From contig JADJXT010000001.1 in the NCBI GenBank assembly GCA_016720115.1, positions 682,001 to 746,000 on the forward strand: a stretch of 64,000 bases of DNA, given 5' to 3'. Positions 41,121 to 50,514 of this stretch are shown piece by piece. Both the position numbers and the translations under genes were made by a program. The notes beneath the pieces were generated by a model. That model was not told where the DNA came from, ran no database searches, and saw only the letters and a program-made list of their open reading frames with translations. Within the stretch, counting starts at the first letter, position 1. The number at the start of each line of letters is the position of its first letter. The DNA is from Sphingomonadales bacterium. GTDB lineage: Bacteria > Pseudomonadota > Alphaproteobacteria > Sphingomonadales > Sphingomonadaceae.

Positions 41121-42766
41121 CGGAGTGGCTGAGCGATACATTTCTGGCCACCAGCGCGCTGTTGCTGCTGGTCCTGCTGATCCGTGCGCCAGTGGCACGC
41201 CATTTCGGCGCGGGCACGGCCTATTTCCTTTGGGCACTTCCGGCGGCGCGATTGTTCATGCCGACGCTGACCAGGGAAATCCGCATGCCCGCTGCCGCAT
41301 CGGACCTGTCTGTGGCTGGCGGTGCCGGTGATGCCGTGATGGTCGCGGCGGCCGATGTGGCGGCAAGTGCTGCCGTTTCTCCGGCGATAAACTGGCCGGT
41401 GATCGCCTTGTCGCTATGGCTTGGCGGCGCAGCGCTTCTCTTCATCGTGCAGATGTACCGCTACTCCGCGCTGCGTGAAGAATTGCTGAGCGACGCCGCT
41501 GAAATCGACCGGATCGATGGTATCCGTATCATTCAGACCGACCGTATCCCGGGCCCGCTCGCCTTCGGCCTGCTGCGCCGTTACGTTGCCGTACCGCGCG
41601 AATTCACCCGCACCTTCTCCCCGCGCGAACGGGAGCTGGCGCTGGCGCACGAACTGGCGCATCACAGTGGCGGAGATTTGTTTGCCAATATGGCGGCCTT
41701 CGTTTTCCTGTGCCTGATGTGGTTCAATCCGCTCGCCTGGATGGCCTGGAGCGCATTCCGTTTTGATCAGGAAGCTGCCTGCGACGCGCGCGTGGTAGCG
41801 GGTGCCGACGCATCCACCCGCCAGAGCTATGGCCGCGCCCTCGCGCGTACCGCAACCGAGGGGCTGCCCGCTTTTGCGATGGCCCTTAACAACCCCAAAA
41901 CGATAATCCAGAGACTGAGGAGACTGATGATGAACGAGACCAGCAAAGGTCGCCGCTTGGCTGGCAGGCTGGGTATCCTGGCGGTCGCGGCGGTGACATT
42001 GCCGCTGACCGCAACCATTGTACCAGCCGTGGTCGCGCAGGAAAGCGAAACGGACGAAGCTGCCGAGCCTGCTGTCGTCAGGAAACAGGTGAAGATCATC
42101 CGGATCAAGCACAAGGATGGCGAGAATGTGGATGTCATTTCGCATGATGGCGACGGCAAGGAAGTCACCAAGGTGCAGCGCGATGGCAAGACCTTCATCT
42201 TCCACACCGACAGGAAACTGTCGGAAGAAGAACTTGAAAAGATGATTGCCGAGGCAGAAAAATCACGCGCCGAGGCAGAAGAAAAATGGGGTGAAGCCGA
42301 GGCGGCACGCGCTGACGCTGAAGCCGCACGCGGCGAGGCGGATGTTGCCGCCAGGGAGGCAGAAAAGCATCGCGGCGAGGCGGATATTGCGCGTGGTCAG
42401 GCTGAGATTGCCCGCAGCCACGCCGAGGCCGCGCGCCGTCAGAGTGAGGTCATGCGCGTCCAGGCTCACAAGATGGCGTTGGCCTACATTCCCGAAATCG
42501 ACATTCGCGAAATCACCAGAAACTGCAGCGAAGGCCAGCCGGTCTCTACCGTTTTCAACGGCTTTGACGGCCAAAACAAGTCGCGCGTCCGGCTCGTCAT
42601 GTGCGGCAAGGGGCAGGTAAAGCTTGCTCGCGTCGAGGCTATCAAGGGTTTGCGTGAAGCTCGCAGCAACATCCGCAGCGACAAGGACATTCCCGACAGC
42701 GTCCGCAAGGATATTGTAGAAAAGCTCGAACAGCAGATCCGCAGCCTTGAAGCCCAAGCGGACTAA
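41117..42766 (+). CDS. BlaR1-like M56 zinc metallopeptidase with long coiled-coil tail
   Basis: This 549-residue membrane protease should inactivate the paired BlaI-like repressor. The N-terminus has several membrane helices, with the zinc motif HELAHHSGGD near residue 178 and a downstream FDQEAACDARV. A further membrane helix lies near residue 295. The C-terminal periplasmic part is not a penicillin-binding domain. It is an Ala/Glu/Arg-rich heptad-like helix (residues about 375 to 450, repeats such as ARADAEAARGEAD) followed by a small Cys-containing domain (NCSEGQP..MCGKG). Confidence 0.88.
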   Translation: MTEWLSDTFLATSALLLLVLLIRAPVARHFGAGTAYFLWALPAARLFMPTLTREIRMPAAASDLSVAGGAGDAVMVAAADVAASAAVSPAINWPVIALSLWLGGAALLFIVQMYRYSALREELLSDAAEIDRIDGIRIIQTDRIPGPLAFGLLRRYVAVPREFTRTFSPRERELALAHELAHHSGGDLFANMAAFVFLCLMWFNPLAWMAWSAFRFDQEAACDARVVAGADASTRQSYGRALARTATEGLPAFAMALNNPKTIIQRLRRLMMNETSKGRRLAGRLGILAVAAVTLPLTATIVPAVVAQESETDEAAEPAVVRKQVKIIRIKHKDGENVDVISHDGDGKEVTKVQRDGKTFIFHTDRKLSEEELEKMIAEAEKSRAEAEEKWGEAEAARADAEAARGEADVAAREAEKHRGEADIARGQAEIARSHAEAARRQSEVMRVQAHKMALAYIPEIDIREITRNCSEGQPVSTVFNGFDGQNKSRVRLVMCGKGQVKLARVEAIKGLREARSNIRSDKDIPDSVRKDIVEKLEQQIRSLEAQAD

Positions 42767-42824
42767 GGCAGACTGACAGGGCTCCTGACAAACAGAACCC
42801 TTGCTCCCGCCTTTTTGGTTTTGC

Positions 42825-42855
42825 GGGGCGGTTTTTTGAGAGACCGCCCCTTTTT
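42825..42855 (+). terminator. Rho-independent terminator after the BlaR1-like gene
   Basis: Stem GGGGCGGT (42825 to 42832) and ACCGCCCC (42843 to 42850) is followed by five T. It separates the blaI/M56 operon from the next gene. Confidence 0.85.
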
Positions 42856-42885
42856 CTTTGCCTGTCGATAGGCCATAACCGGCCC

Positions 42886-43812
42886 ATGAGTGACTGGCCC
42901 GATACTATCCGCGCAGGCGAAACCGAACAGCATGAGCCGCTGGTGCGCCGCGTTCTTGCGCCGAACCCGTCGCCTTACACCTTCACGGGAACGCAGACCT
43001 GGCTGGTAGGCGCAGGAAACGAGATTGCAGTTATCGATCCGGGCCCAGCAGGCAGCGGACTCAGCGTAGGCGACCCATTTATCGCGAAAAATGGGGACAT
43101 GAATGGCGAAGGCCATGTCGAGGCGATTCTGCGTGCCGTGGGCGATGCGAAGATCACCGCGATCCTCTGCACCCACACCCACCGCGACCATTCGCCCGCC
43201 GCCGCCCCTCTGAAAGCGCTCACTGGCGCTCCAATCATCGGCTGTGCCCCCCTGGCAATTGCGGACGATGGGCCGCGCGCCGACAGCGCCTTTGACCCCG
43301 ATTATGCGCCTGATCGCATCCTTGCCGATGGCGAGCGTATTTCAGGGGAAGGCTGGACCATCGAGGCGGTTGCGACGCCGGGCCACACCAGCAATCATCT
43401 TTGCTTCGCGCTGGTCGAAAGCGGTGCACTATTTACTGGCGACCATGTGATGAAATGGTCGACCAGCGTTGTTTCTCCGCCCGATGGAGACATGGCGGCC
43501 TATATGGCGAGCTTGCAAAAGCTCTATGATCGCGATGACCGGGTCTATTATCCGGCGCATGGCCCGGCAGTTGAAAACCCGAAGCAACTGGTGCGGGGGA
43601 TGATCGGCCATCGCCGGATGCGCGAGCGGCAGATTTTGGGGCTGCTTGAACAGGGGCCGCAGATCATCCCCGATATGGTGACTGAAATGTACAAGGGGCT
43701 CGATGCGCGGCTGAAAGGGGCGGCGGGACGTTCGGTGCTTGCACATCTTGTCGATCTCGAAAAACAGGGTCGCGTGGCGCTGGATGGTGAGGCATGGCAA
43801 CTGGCGGCCTGA
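42886..43812 (+). CDS. MBL-fold metallohydrolase, LACTB2-like
   Basis: This is a 308-residue metallo-beta-lactamase-fold hydrolase. The metal motif is THTHRDHSPAA (residues about 93 to 103), with GHTSNHLCF and GDHVMKW as further metal segments and a C-terminal winged helix (LLEQGPQIIPDMVTEMYKGLDARLKGAAGRSVLAHLVDLEKQGRV). That tail is typical of LACTB2-type enzymes (RNase or hydroxyacylglutathione hydrolase-like), not of antibiotic beta-lactamases. There is no signal peptide. It overlaps the next gene by 19 bp. Confidence 0.85.
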   Translation: MSDWPDTIRAGETEQHEPLVRRVLAPNPSPYTFTGTQTWLVGAGNEIAVIDPGPAGSGLSVGDPFIAKNGDMNGEGHVEAILRAVGDAKITAILCTHTHRDHSPAAAPLKALTGAPIIGCAPLAIADDGPRADSAFDPDYAPDRILADGERISGEGWTIEAVATPGHTSNHLCFALVESGALFTGDHVMKWSTSVVSPPDGDMAAYMASLQKLYDRDDRVYYPAHGPAVENPKQLVRGMIGHRRMRERQILGLLEQGPQIIPDMVTEMYKGLDARLKGAAGRSVLAHLVDLEKQGRVALDGEAWQLAA

Positions 43813-44498
43813 GCCGGGACGAGGTTCGCAACTGGGCGATGCGCGGCGTTGCGCTGGCCGCACCGGTTTTGCTCATCTTCATCTTTTGGTGGGCCGTCGA
43901 CGGCTTCCAGTCATTGCGCGATGGCCCCGCGCCGGAAACTGTTGCCAGTGCAAGCCTGAAGGGGCTCCGCGAGCAGAACCGGCTCTCCGCCTTTGCCGCC
44001 AACTATGCCGCAGTCGTTACCAGCGAGCAGCGGCGGTTCGGCTTCAGTGCGAAGAAGACGCTGATCATGCAGGGGCTGGTGCGGTACGAGGTCGATATGG
44101 CGAAGCTTGCCGACGACGACATCCGCTGGGATGCCGATAGCGGCACATTACGGGTCAAAATCCCGCCTGTTGAAACCGCTCCGCCGCAAATCGACCTCAA
44201 GACCATTCAGGAATATGGCGAAAATGGCCTGTTGCGCGCCTTCACCGATGTTGACGATGTGCTTGATGATGCCAATCGCGACAAGGGGCTTGCCGAACTG
44301 ACCCGGCAGGCCAATGGCCCGGTGCCGATGCGGCTGGCGCGTGAAGCGTTCAAGCGCACGATCAGGCAGAATTTTGAAAGCCCGCTGCGCGCTGTCGGGC
44401 TGGATGCGAAGGTAGAAACCTATTTCGCTGACGAGTTGGGCGGCGATGTGACTACCCGCTGGGATGAATCGACACCATTGGAAGAGATTGTCAAATAG
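43794..44498 (+). CDS. DUF4230 family membrane-anchored protein
   Basis: This 234-residue protein has one N-terminal membrane helix (residues about 17 to 37) and a DUF4230 domain (ALREQ-like start, then RRFGFSAKKTLIMQGLVRYEVDMAKL and GTLRVKIPPVETAPPQIDLKTIQEY). Function unknown. The ATG lies within the end of the MBL gene, so they are co-translated. Confidence 0.8.
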   Translation: MATGGLSRDEVRNWAMRGVALAAPVLLIFIFWWAVDGFQSLRDGPAPETVASASLKGLREQNRLSAFAANYAAVVTSEQRRFGFSAKKTLIMQGLVRYEVDMAKLADDDIRWDADSGTLRVKIPPVETAPPQIDLKTIQEYGENGLLRAFTDVDDVLDDANRDKGLAELTRQANGPVPMRLAREAFKRTIRQNFESPLRAVGLDAKVETYFADELGGDVTTRWDESTPLEEIVK

Positions 44499-44598
44499 CC
44501 TCCCACCGGCTTGCAGGAGCGGTTCGGGGCAGGCATATGCTAAATACAGCAACCCGTCACCGACCTCCCGTAAAGCAAAGGGAGAATGGAGTTAGGAA

Positions 44599-45588
44599 AT
44601 GAACGCCCCCACCCGCGAAAACCTTTCTGGCATTGATCTGCTTACCGAGATCGACCGGCTGAAAAAGGATCGCAACGCCGTGATCCTCGCGCATTATTAT
44701 CAAAAGCCGGAGATTCAGGATCTCGCCGATTTCGTCGGGGACAGTCTTGAGCTGTCGCGCCGTGCGGCGGAAACCGATGCCGATGTCATCGCCTTTTGCG
44801 GGGTCAAGTTCATGGCGGAGACGGCGAAGATCCTGTCGCCCCAAAAAACCGTGATCCTGCCCGATATGGCTGCGGGGTGCAGCCTGGAAGACGCCTGCCC
44901 ACCCGGCAAGTTCAAGGCGTTTCGTGAGAAAAATCCCGATCATATCGCGCTCACCTACATCAACTGCTCGGCCGAGGTGAAGGCGCTGTCGGACATTATT
45001 GTAACCAGCAGCAGCGCAGAGACCATCCTGGCGCAGATCCCCAAGGAACAGAAAATCATCTTTGGCCCCGACCGGCATCTGGGTGGCTATCTCAGTCGCA
45101 AATTCGGGCGCGAAATGTTACTCTGGCCGGGCGTTTGCATCGTGCATGAGGCGTTCAGTGAAACCGAACTGCTGAAGCTCAAGGCACAATATCCCGACGC
45201 GCCCGTTGCTGCGCATCCGGAATGCCCGCCGCATATCATCGATCATGCCGATTATGTCGGCTCGACCTCGGGCATCCTCAAATATGCCAAGGAAGTGCCC
45301 GGCGATACGGTGATCATCGCCACCGAGCCGCACATCATCCACCAGATGCAAAAGGCATTGCCTGAAAAGAATTTCATCGGTGCGCCGGGTGCAGACGGAA
45401 ACTGCGCGTGTAACATCTGCCCCTATATGGCGCTCAATACGCTCGAAAAGCTGTATCTCGCACTTCGCGATCTGCAGCCGCAGATCGAGCTGGACGAAGG
45501 CGTGCGGGTTGCCGCGAAGAAGAGCCTCGACCGGATGCTGGAGATGGCGTCAAAAACCGTCGGGCAGGGCGATTTGGGCGCAAGGTGA
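44599..45588 (+). CDS. nadA: Quinolinate synthase A
   Basis: This iron-sulfur enzyme condenses iminoaspartate and dihydroxyacetone phosphate to quinolinate in NAD synthesis. It has 329 residues with ILAHYYQKPEIQDLADFVGDSL, VKFMAETAKIL, MAAGCSLEDACP, YINCSAEVKALSD and the cluster Cys region NCACNICPYMALN. Length is normal. A GGAG site precedes the ATG. nadC follows 1.5 kb later; nadB is not in the window. Confidence 0.96.
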   Translation: MNAPTRENLSGIDLLTEIDRLKKDRNAVILAHYYQKPEIQDLADFVGDSLELSRRAAETDADVIAFCGVKFMAETAKILSPQKTVILPDMAAGCSLEDACPPGKFKAFREKNPDHIALTYINCSAEVKALSDIIVTSSSAETILAQIPKEQKIIFGPDRHLGGYLSRKFGREMLLWPGVCIVHEAFSETELLKLKAQYPDAPVAAHPECPPHIIDHADYVGSTSGILKYAKEVPGDTVIIATEPHIIHQMQKALPEKNFIGAPGADGNCACNICPYMALNTLEKLYLALRDLQPQIELDEGVRVAAKKSLDRMLEMASKTVGQGDLGAR

Positions 45589-45810
45589 GGAAGTCGGCAT
45601 AAACAGCCGGTGGCGTGACCCAAAGATTCGCTTTCGCCTGAAAATCATTGTATAAATTTGCAAAATCGGAGTCGCGCAGGTGCTCGCCGCTTGCGTTTCG
45701 GCTCTGGCCAAATAGGCTTCGCGCTTTTCAGGAACCTGGGGTGTGGCATTATGCCATGCGGGTCTAACCGTGCTGCGGACAAGTGGCACAAGGCATGGAA
45801 GGAAGCGTTT

Positions 45811-46869
45811 ATGGCAGAAGACTGGCTGGCAGATGTTCGCAAATATGTTGCGGATGCCGACGAATCGGTCGTGAAAGCGATTGTGCGCTATTGCGGTATA
45901 GCCCTTCAAAATCGCGACAGTTCGCTGGTCGCTTTTTCCGACAAGAAGGAAACCGATCGCGTCCGCGAAAATTTCCTCAAAAAGAAACTCGGCCTGTCAG
46001 ACGGCGACGATGTTCTCGATAGCGCGATTGCCGCCGTCGGTGATGTGATGAAGGAAGACCGGACGAAGAACCGCGTCACCGTCTATTATCTCCTCGCCCG
46101 GCATTTCGGCCTGCTCAGCATCTTTGGCGGCACCTCTGGCTCTGCAGCGCCGCTTGCGGCCGCCGGTCTGGGGGCCACAGTGGCGGCGGGTGCGGCAGTG
46201 GGTGCGGCATCGGCCGGGGTTGTGGAGCCGGTTATGGCGGCGCCGACACCCGAACCAGCGCCTGAGCCCGCACCAGCAGCAGCGGCTCCTGCTTATGCGG
46301 CCTCAAGCTATGAGGATGAAGATACAGGCGGTGGAGGGCTTGGCTGGCTTAAATGGCTGTTGCTCGCCGCCCTGCTTGCCCTGCTGATATTCTTCCTGAT
46401 GCGCAGCTGTTCGCCAGAGCCGACAACGCCTGTCGATGATGGTACGACAAGCGAGGCAACAGGTGGCGAAACCGCCGAGGCTGCGGCAAGCGATGCAGCG
46501 GCAACGGCTGCTGTGCCCGAAGGTGCTGGCGTGGTGGCGAGCGATGTTGATGGCAAGCCAAAGCTGACCGTCTATTTCGACAGCGGCAAATCGGCTGTGA
46601 CCAACGATCTGGCCGCCGCTGCCGCCAATGTTAAGGCCTATGTCGACAAGAACCCGACGGCCAAGCTGGCGGTTTCGGGCTATAATGATCCATCGGGCAA
46701 TGCTGCGCTCAATGCCGAGCTTTCAAAGCAGCGTGCGCAGGGCGTCGGCAAAGCACTGGAGGCAGCTGGCATTCCGGCAGCCGCGATCGAACTGGTGAAA
46801 CCGGAAGCCACCACCGATGCAACTGTCGACAAGGTTGCGGCGCGCCGGGTTGAAGTGACGGTCAAATAG
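45811..46869 (+). CDS. DUF2853-OmpA fusion protein
   Basis: This 352-residue protein joins two domains. The N-terminal DUF2853 domain (MAEDWLADVRKYVADADESVVKAIVRYCGIAL..DRTKNRVTVYYLLARHFG) is normally a stand-alone protein. A Pro/Ala-rich linker, one transmembrane helix (residues about 178 to 196, WLLLAALLALLIFFLM) and a Thr/Glu/Ala-rich linker lead to a C-terminal OmpA-like domain (KLTVYFDSGKSAVTNDL..VSGYNDPSGNAALNAELSKQRAQGV). The start at 45811 has GGAAG ahead; 222 bp without a gene lie before it. Confidence 0.85.
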   Translation: MAEDWLADVRKYVADADESVVKAIVRYCGIALQNRDSSLVAFSDKKETDRVRENFLKKKLGLSDGDDVLDSAIAAVGDVMKEDRTKNRVTVYYLLARHFGLLSIFGGTSGSAAPLAAAGLGATVAAGAAVGAASAGVVEPVMAAPTPEPAPEPAPAAAAPAYAASSYEDEDTGGGGLGWLKWLLLAALLALLIFFLMRSCSPEPTTPVDDGTTSEATGGETAEAAASDAAATAAVPEGAGVVASDVDGKPKLTVYFDSGKSAVTNDLAAAAANVKAYVDKNPTAKLAVSGYNDPSGNAALNAELSKQRAQGVGKALEAAGIPAAAIELVKPEATTDATVDKVAARRVEVTVK

Positions 46870-46899
46870 TCGCGTTCGGCTGGTCCCGAATCTGAGCGA

Positions 46900-46934
46900 A
46901 GGGGCGGCTCCCACACCGGGCGCCGCCCCTTTTT
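46900..46934 (+). terminator. Rho-independent terminator after the DUF2853-OmpA gene
   Basis: Stem AGGGGCGGC (46900 to 46908) and GCCGCCCCT (46922 to 46930) with a 13-base loop is followed by T residues. Confidence 0.85.
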
Positions 46935-47052
46935 CGCTTTCCTGGAAGATATGTTTTGGACTAGCTGGCGTCATGAATAGCCTGTCTCGCTTCGCGCCGG
47001 TGCATTCGGCACGATCCAACGCGAACTTGCAGGGTTTTCCGGGGAGTATGGC

Positions 47053-47901
47053 ATGATTCCGCTTATCGAAAATTTTGACATCGACGCCTTTGTCCGCTCG
47101 ACCCTCGCCGAGGATTTGGGCCCTACTGGGCGCGATGTGACATCGGACAGCGTGATTCCCGCCGATATGCTTTTTTCAGGGGCAATGGACAGCCGCGATG
47201 CCATTGTTGTTGCGGGCCTTCCCATCGCTGCCGCCTTCTTCAAACATCTCGATCCCGATATCGAAATCGAAATGCTCGCGCACGAAGGCCATGGTGTCGA
47301 GGCAGGCGCGGATCTGATGCGGATTCGTGGCAAGGCGCGGGCGATGCTGACGGCTGAGCGTTCGGCGCTCAACACAGTGCAGCATCTGTCGGGTATCGCA
47401 ACGATGACGCGACGCTATGTGATGGCCATTCGCGGCACGGGTTGCACATTGCTCGATACGCGCAAGACCATTCCCGGCCTGCGCGTGCTTGAAAAATATG
47501 CGACCCGGATGGGCGGCGCGACCAACCATCGCATGGGGCTGTGGGATGCGGCGATGATCAAGGACAATCATGTCGCAGTTGCTGGCGGTGTGGCGGAAGC
47601 CGTCAAGCGTGCGAAGGATGCCGGTGTCGAGCGCATCATCCTGGAGGTTGACCGGATCGAGCAGATAGAGCCGGGGCTTGCCGCCGGGGCAACGCACCTG
47701 CTGCTCGACAATATGGACGTCGAGGAATTGAAAGAGGCGGTAAAGCTGGTGGCCGGGCGGGTTCCCACCGAGGCCAGTGGCGGTGTCACGCTTGAAACCA
47801 TCCGCGCCAAGGCCGAGACCGGGGTAACCTATATCTCGGTCGGTCGTCTGACGCAGAGCGCGCCTGCCGCCGATATCGGGCTGGATTTCGATGTGGTCTA
47901 G
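47053..47901 (+). CDS. nadC: Nicotinate-nucleotide pyrophosphorylase (quinolinate phosphoribosyltransferase)
   Basis: NadC converts quinolinate and PRPP to nicotinate mononucleotide. It has 282 residues with AEDLGPTGRDVTSDSVIP, the RSALNTVQHLSGIAT segment, DTRKTIPGLRVLEKYATRMGG and KDNHVAVAGG, and ends VGRLTQSAPAADIGLDF. Typical length. The last 11 bases overlap the following RNase gene. Confidence 0.96.
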   Translation: MIPLIENFDIDAFVRSTLAEDLGPTGRDVTSDSVIPADMLFSGAMDSRDAIVVAGLPIAAAFFKHLDPDIEIEMLAHEGHGVEAGADLMRIRGKARAMLTAERSALNTVQHLSGIATMTRRYVMAIRGTGCTLLDTRKTIPGLRVLEKYATRMGGATNHRMGLWDAAMIKDNHVAVAGGVAEAVKRAKDAGVERIILEVDRIEQIEPGLAAGATHLLLDNMDVEELKEAVKLVAGRVPTEASGGVTLETIRAKAETGVTYISVGRLTQSAPAADIGLDFDVV

Positions 47902-48631
47902 ACTGTCGCTGGCACTACCGGCGCTTGCATTGCTTGCGACTTCGGCACCGCATGAACCGGCGCTTGCACAGGCATGGCAGTGCCGCCCGCCAGTAAATCT
48001 GCCGCGACCGCAGCCGGAATATCCCAAATCCGGTGCGGTGCGTCGCACGCCTGTCGATGGCTATATCCTCGCATTGAGTTGGAGCCGCGAACATTGTCGC
48101 GGTCGCGAAAACAATCCCCGAGACGCGCTGCAATGTGGCCTGTCGATGGGTGAATTTGGTTTCGTTCTGCATGGTCTTTGGCCTGAGGCCAAAGGGCCGA
48201 ACTATCCGCAATGGTGCCGCCGTGCCGAACTGTTGCCTCGCAAGGTCGTCGCGCAAAATATCTGCATGACCCCTTCCGTCCAGCTGTTGCAGCACCAATG
48301 GGCGAAGCATGGCACCTGCATGGCGCGCAAGCCTGAAACCTATTTCGGGGCGGCCCGGCTCCTGTTCGATGCTCTGGAATTTCCCGATATGGACCGGCTG
48401 TCGCGACAGGGTGAGAAAGACGGAACGCTAACGGCATCGCGGCTGGCGGAAGAGTTCGCGCTCAACAATGAAGGGCTGCCTGAAACGGCGATCAAGGTGA
48501 AAAGCAACCGGCGAGGCTGGCTGGAGGAAATCCAAATCTGTCTCGACAGCAAGTTCAAACCGCGGGCCTGCCCCGCTTTCATCCGGGGCGCACCGGGCAG
48601 CGCGCAGATCAAAGTCTGGCGTGGAGGCTAA
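47891..48631 (+). CDS. Secreted RNase T2 family ribonuclease
   Basis: This 246-residue exported endoribonuclease has a signal peptide (cleavage near ALA-Q, residue 27). The two catalytic segments are present: CAS I FVLHGLWPE and CAS II QHQWAKHGTC, with the catalytic histidines. Eight or so Cys can form disulfides. The ATG lies inside the end of nadC (11 bp overlap), so it is translated with nadC. Its function is probably periplasmic RNA scavenging. Confidence 0.92.
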   Translation: MWSRLSLALPALALLATSAPHEPALAQAWQCRPPVNLPRPQPEYPKSGAVRRTPVDGYILALSWSREHCRGRENNPRDALQCGLSMGEFGFVLHGLWPEAKGPNYPQWCRRAELLPRKVVAQNICMTPSVQLLQHQWAKHGTCMARKPETYFGAARLLFDALEFPDMDRLSRQGEKDGTLTASRLAEEFALNNEGLPETAIKVKSNRRGWLEEIQICLDSKFKPRACPAFIRGAPGSAQIKVWRGG

Positions 48632-49050
48632 CCTTCGATGGTACGTGTTCCCGGATGATGCTTGTCCAGATGCTTGCGGATAATGCGCAAATTCTTGCTG
48701 TTCGACCGCCAGATAAAATCAAATGCGTCGCCCACAAGCGGGATCGCGCCCAGCGCAGTGTCTATGCCGACATTGGCGGTCATGCGCATCAACTGCCACT
48801 TGGACATGCCCAGATTGCGTGCCTCCCACACCATATACGCCCCCATGGCAGCGGTGATAAGGTCGCCAAGCACCGGAACCAGCCCGACGACAGAGTCGAG
48901 GCCGAACGGAATTTTTGTTCCGGGGATGACGAAGCTGCGCTCCAGCAGTTTTTCCAGCGCGTCAACCCGTTGCCGGACAGAGTGCGGGTCATTGCCCATT
49001 CCGGGCAGCGTCTTGGCAAGCTCTTCAAACTGGTTCTGCGAAATGGGCAT
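48628..49050 (-). CDS. DUF4112 family membrane protein
   Basis: This 140-residue protein has the DUF4112 pattern: LERSFVIPGTKIPFGLDSVVGLVPVLGDLITAAMGAYMV, then RMTANVGIDTALGAIPLVGDAFDFIWRSNSKNL. Two hydrophobic segments are likely membrane-inserted. Function unknown. It converges with the RNase T2 gene with a 4-bp overlap of the ends. Confidence 0.85.
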   Translation of the reverse strand: MPISQNQFEELAKTLPGMGNDPHSVRQRVDALEKLLERSFVIPGTKIPFGLDSVVGLVPVLGDLITAAMGAYMVWEARNLGMSKWQLMRMTANVGIDTALGAIPLVGDAFDFIWRSNSKNLRIIRKHLDKHHPGTRTIEG

Positions 49051-49068
49051 AGCGCCTCCTTCATTCGC

Positions 49069-50514
49069 TTATGTCGGGTCCCGTCCGAGATATTGCAAGG
49101 GATGCCATCCGCGCGGGTTCTGCGCAAAGCCTAGCAGGCCGTCGCGCACGAGCGACCAGCGAATTGGATTGGCAATAGGGATGAAGTTGCGTGTCTCGAT
49201 CAATGCGCGCTCGGCTTCGCTCCACAGGCGGATACGTTCTTCGCGCGCCGGAGCATCGCGTGCCTCGTCGAGCAGCCGATCCGCCTGTTCGCTGCAAATA
49301 GGGGTTGCCTGACAGGACATTTGGTCCAAATACCAGCCAGGGCTCGATATGTCGGCTACGCGATCGACAAGGATCAGGTCGGCGGGCTGGGCATAGGTTA
49401 CCCGTTCGGCGTCCAGCCCGATTGTGGCCAGATCGCTGCGAATGCGCGCAAACAGGATACGGCTTCCGGTGCCGCGCGGCATGGCAATGCGCAGAGTACG
49501 AACAGGGCCATTCGCCCCTTCCCATGCTGCGATGGTCGAGCGCGCGCTGGCCTTTCTTTCCTGCACATTCCGACCAGCCCAAGTCGGACGGGGCAGCTGT
49601 TCGCGGTTGGTCAGGGCCTCCGGTGCCAAAGTCAGGGTTTCGCGCCAATCGGTGATGCCAAAGGAAGTCAGCAGACGTGGCCGGTCTATCGCCATGGCTA
49701 TCGCTTCGCGGTTGGCGGCGTTTGACAGGAACGGGCCGTCGCCGGTGACCAGCAGCCCAAATAAGCCCGGAACGGCATCAAAGCGCGTGTTCGCCTCATT
49801 GCCTTCAGTAGCGGTCAGCAATGGCAGGTGCTCGAACCTGCCATTCAGTACGAGGTCGGTCTGTTCAAGTGCGAAACGGGCAAGGGCTCGGGACGGTGTA
49901 TGCGCCGCGAGTATCACGCGTTTATCGTCGAGACCAATGGCTCCGTTGCTTTCTTCCAGCCGGTTGCGCAGATGCAGGCTGCCTGAAATCCGTTCCGCGA
50001 TCATCGGGCCAGATCCATTGGATTTGTGGATCAAGCCAAATTCAGGCTGCGCAAGCAGTTCCAGCAAATTGGGAACCGGCGCGCCTAGCCGTATTTCCAC
50101 CACCTTCCCCGTCATGGGCAGGACGCGGTCGATCTTGGCCAGTTCATTGCCGAAGCGGCTTCCCCGCAATTCCGCGATCCGGAACCGCAAGGCAGCTGCG
50201 ACTTCGTCAGACCGGATTTCACGCCCGTCGTTCCAACGGGATTTTTGAAGCCTGAAAATATAGCCGAGATCGTCATCGGTCACGATCCAGCGCGCTGCGA
50301 GCGCCGGCACAACGCGGCCCTCCGAATCGAATGCGACAAGTCCCTGCGCCGTCGCGTTGCGTAGATAGGCTGAGGCTGGCGACAATGGCGTCCGCCCGAC
50401 AGCGATTTCGCGCGGGCTGTCTTCTACCACGTCAACACGAAGGCGATTATTGTCTATGCCTTGCGAACAGCCAGCCAGCGAAGCGCAAAAAAACAGGGGC
50501 AATGCGCGCTTCAT
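49069..50514 (-). CDS. Extracellular peptide-binding lipoprotein (SBP_bac_5 family), copy 2
   Basis: This 481-residue lipoprotein (MKRALPLFFCASLAGCSQG, lipid-modified Cys near residue 16) has the fold of oligopeptide-binding proteins (AYLRNATAQGLVAFDSEGRVVPALAARW near the start, ERIRLWSEAERALIETRNFIPI near the end). It is more divergent than its upstream neighbour. Its ATG overlaps the previous stop (ATGA). No permease or ATPase genes are nearby, so it may serve a distant ABC transporter or a signalling role. Confidence 0.8.
   Translation of the reverse strand: MKRALPLFFCASLAGCSQGIDNNRLRVDVVEDSPREIAVGRTPLSPASAYLRNATAQGLVAFDSEGRVVPALAARWIVTDDDLGYIFRLQKSRWNDGREIRSDEVAAALRFRIAELRGSRFGNELAKIDRVLPMTGKVVEIRLGAPVPNLLELLAQPEFGLIHKSNGSGPMIAERISGSLHLRNRLEESNGAIGLDDKRVILAAHTPSRALARFALEQTDLVLNGRFEHLPLLTATEGNEANTRFDAVPGLFGLLVTGDGPFLSNAANREAIAMAIDRPRLLTSFGITDWRETLTLAPEALTNREQLPRPTWAGRNVQERKASARSTIAAWEGANGPVRTLRIAMPRGTGSRILFARIRSDLATIGLDAERVTYAQPADLILVDRVADISSPGWYLDQMSCQATPICSEQADRLLDEARDAPAREERIRLWSEAERALIETRNFIPIANPIRWSLVRDGLLGFAQNPRGWHPLQYLGRDPT

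Noticed and set aside
42886..43812. Beta-lactamase gene controlled by the BlaI/BlaR-like pair
   Set aside because: A terminator separates it, there is no signal peptide, and the C-terminal winged helix marks a LACTB2-type hydrolase.
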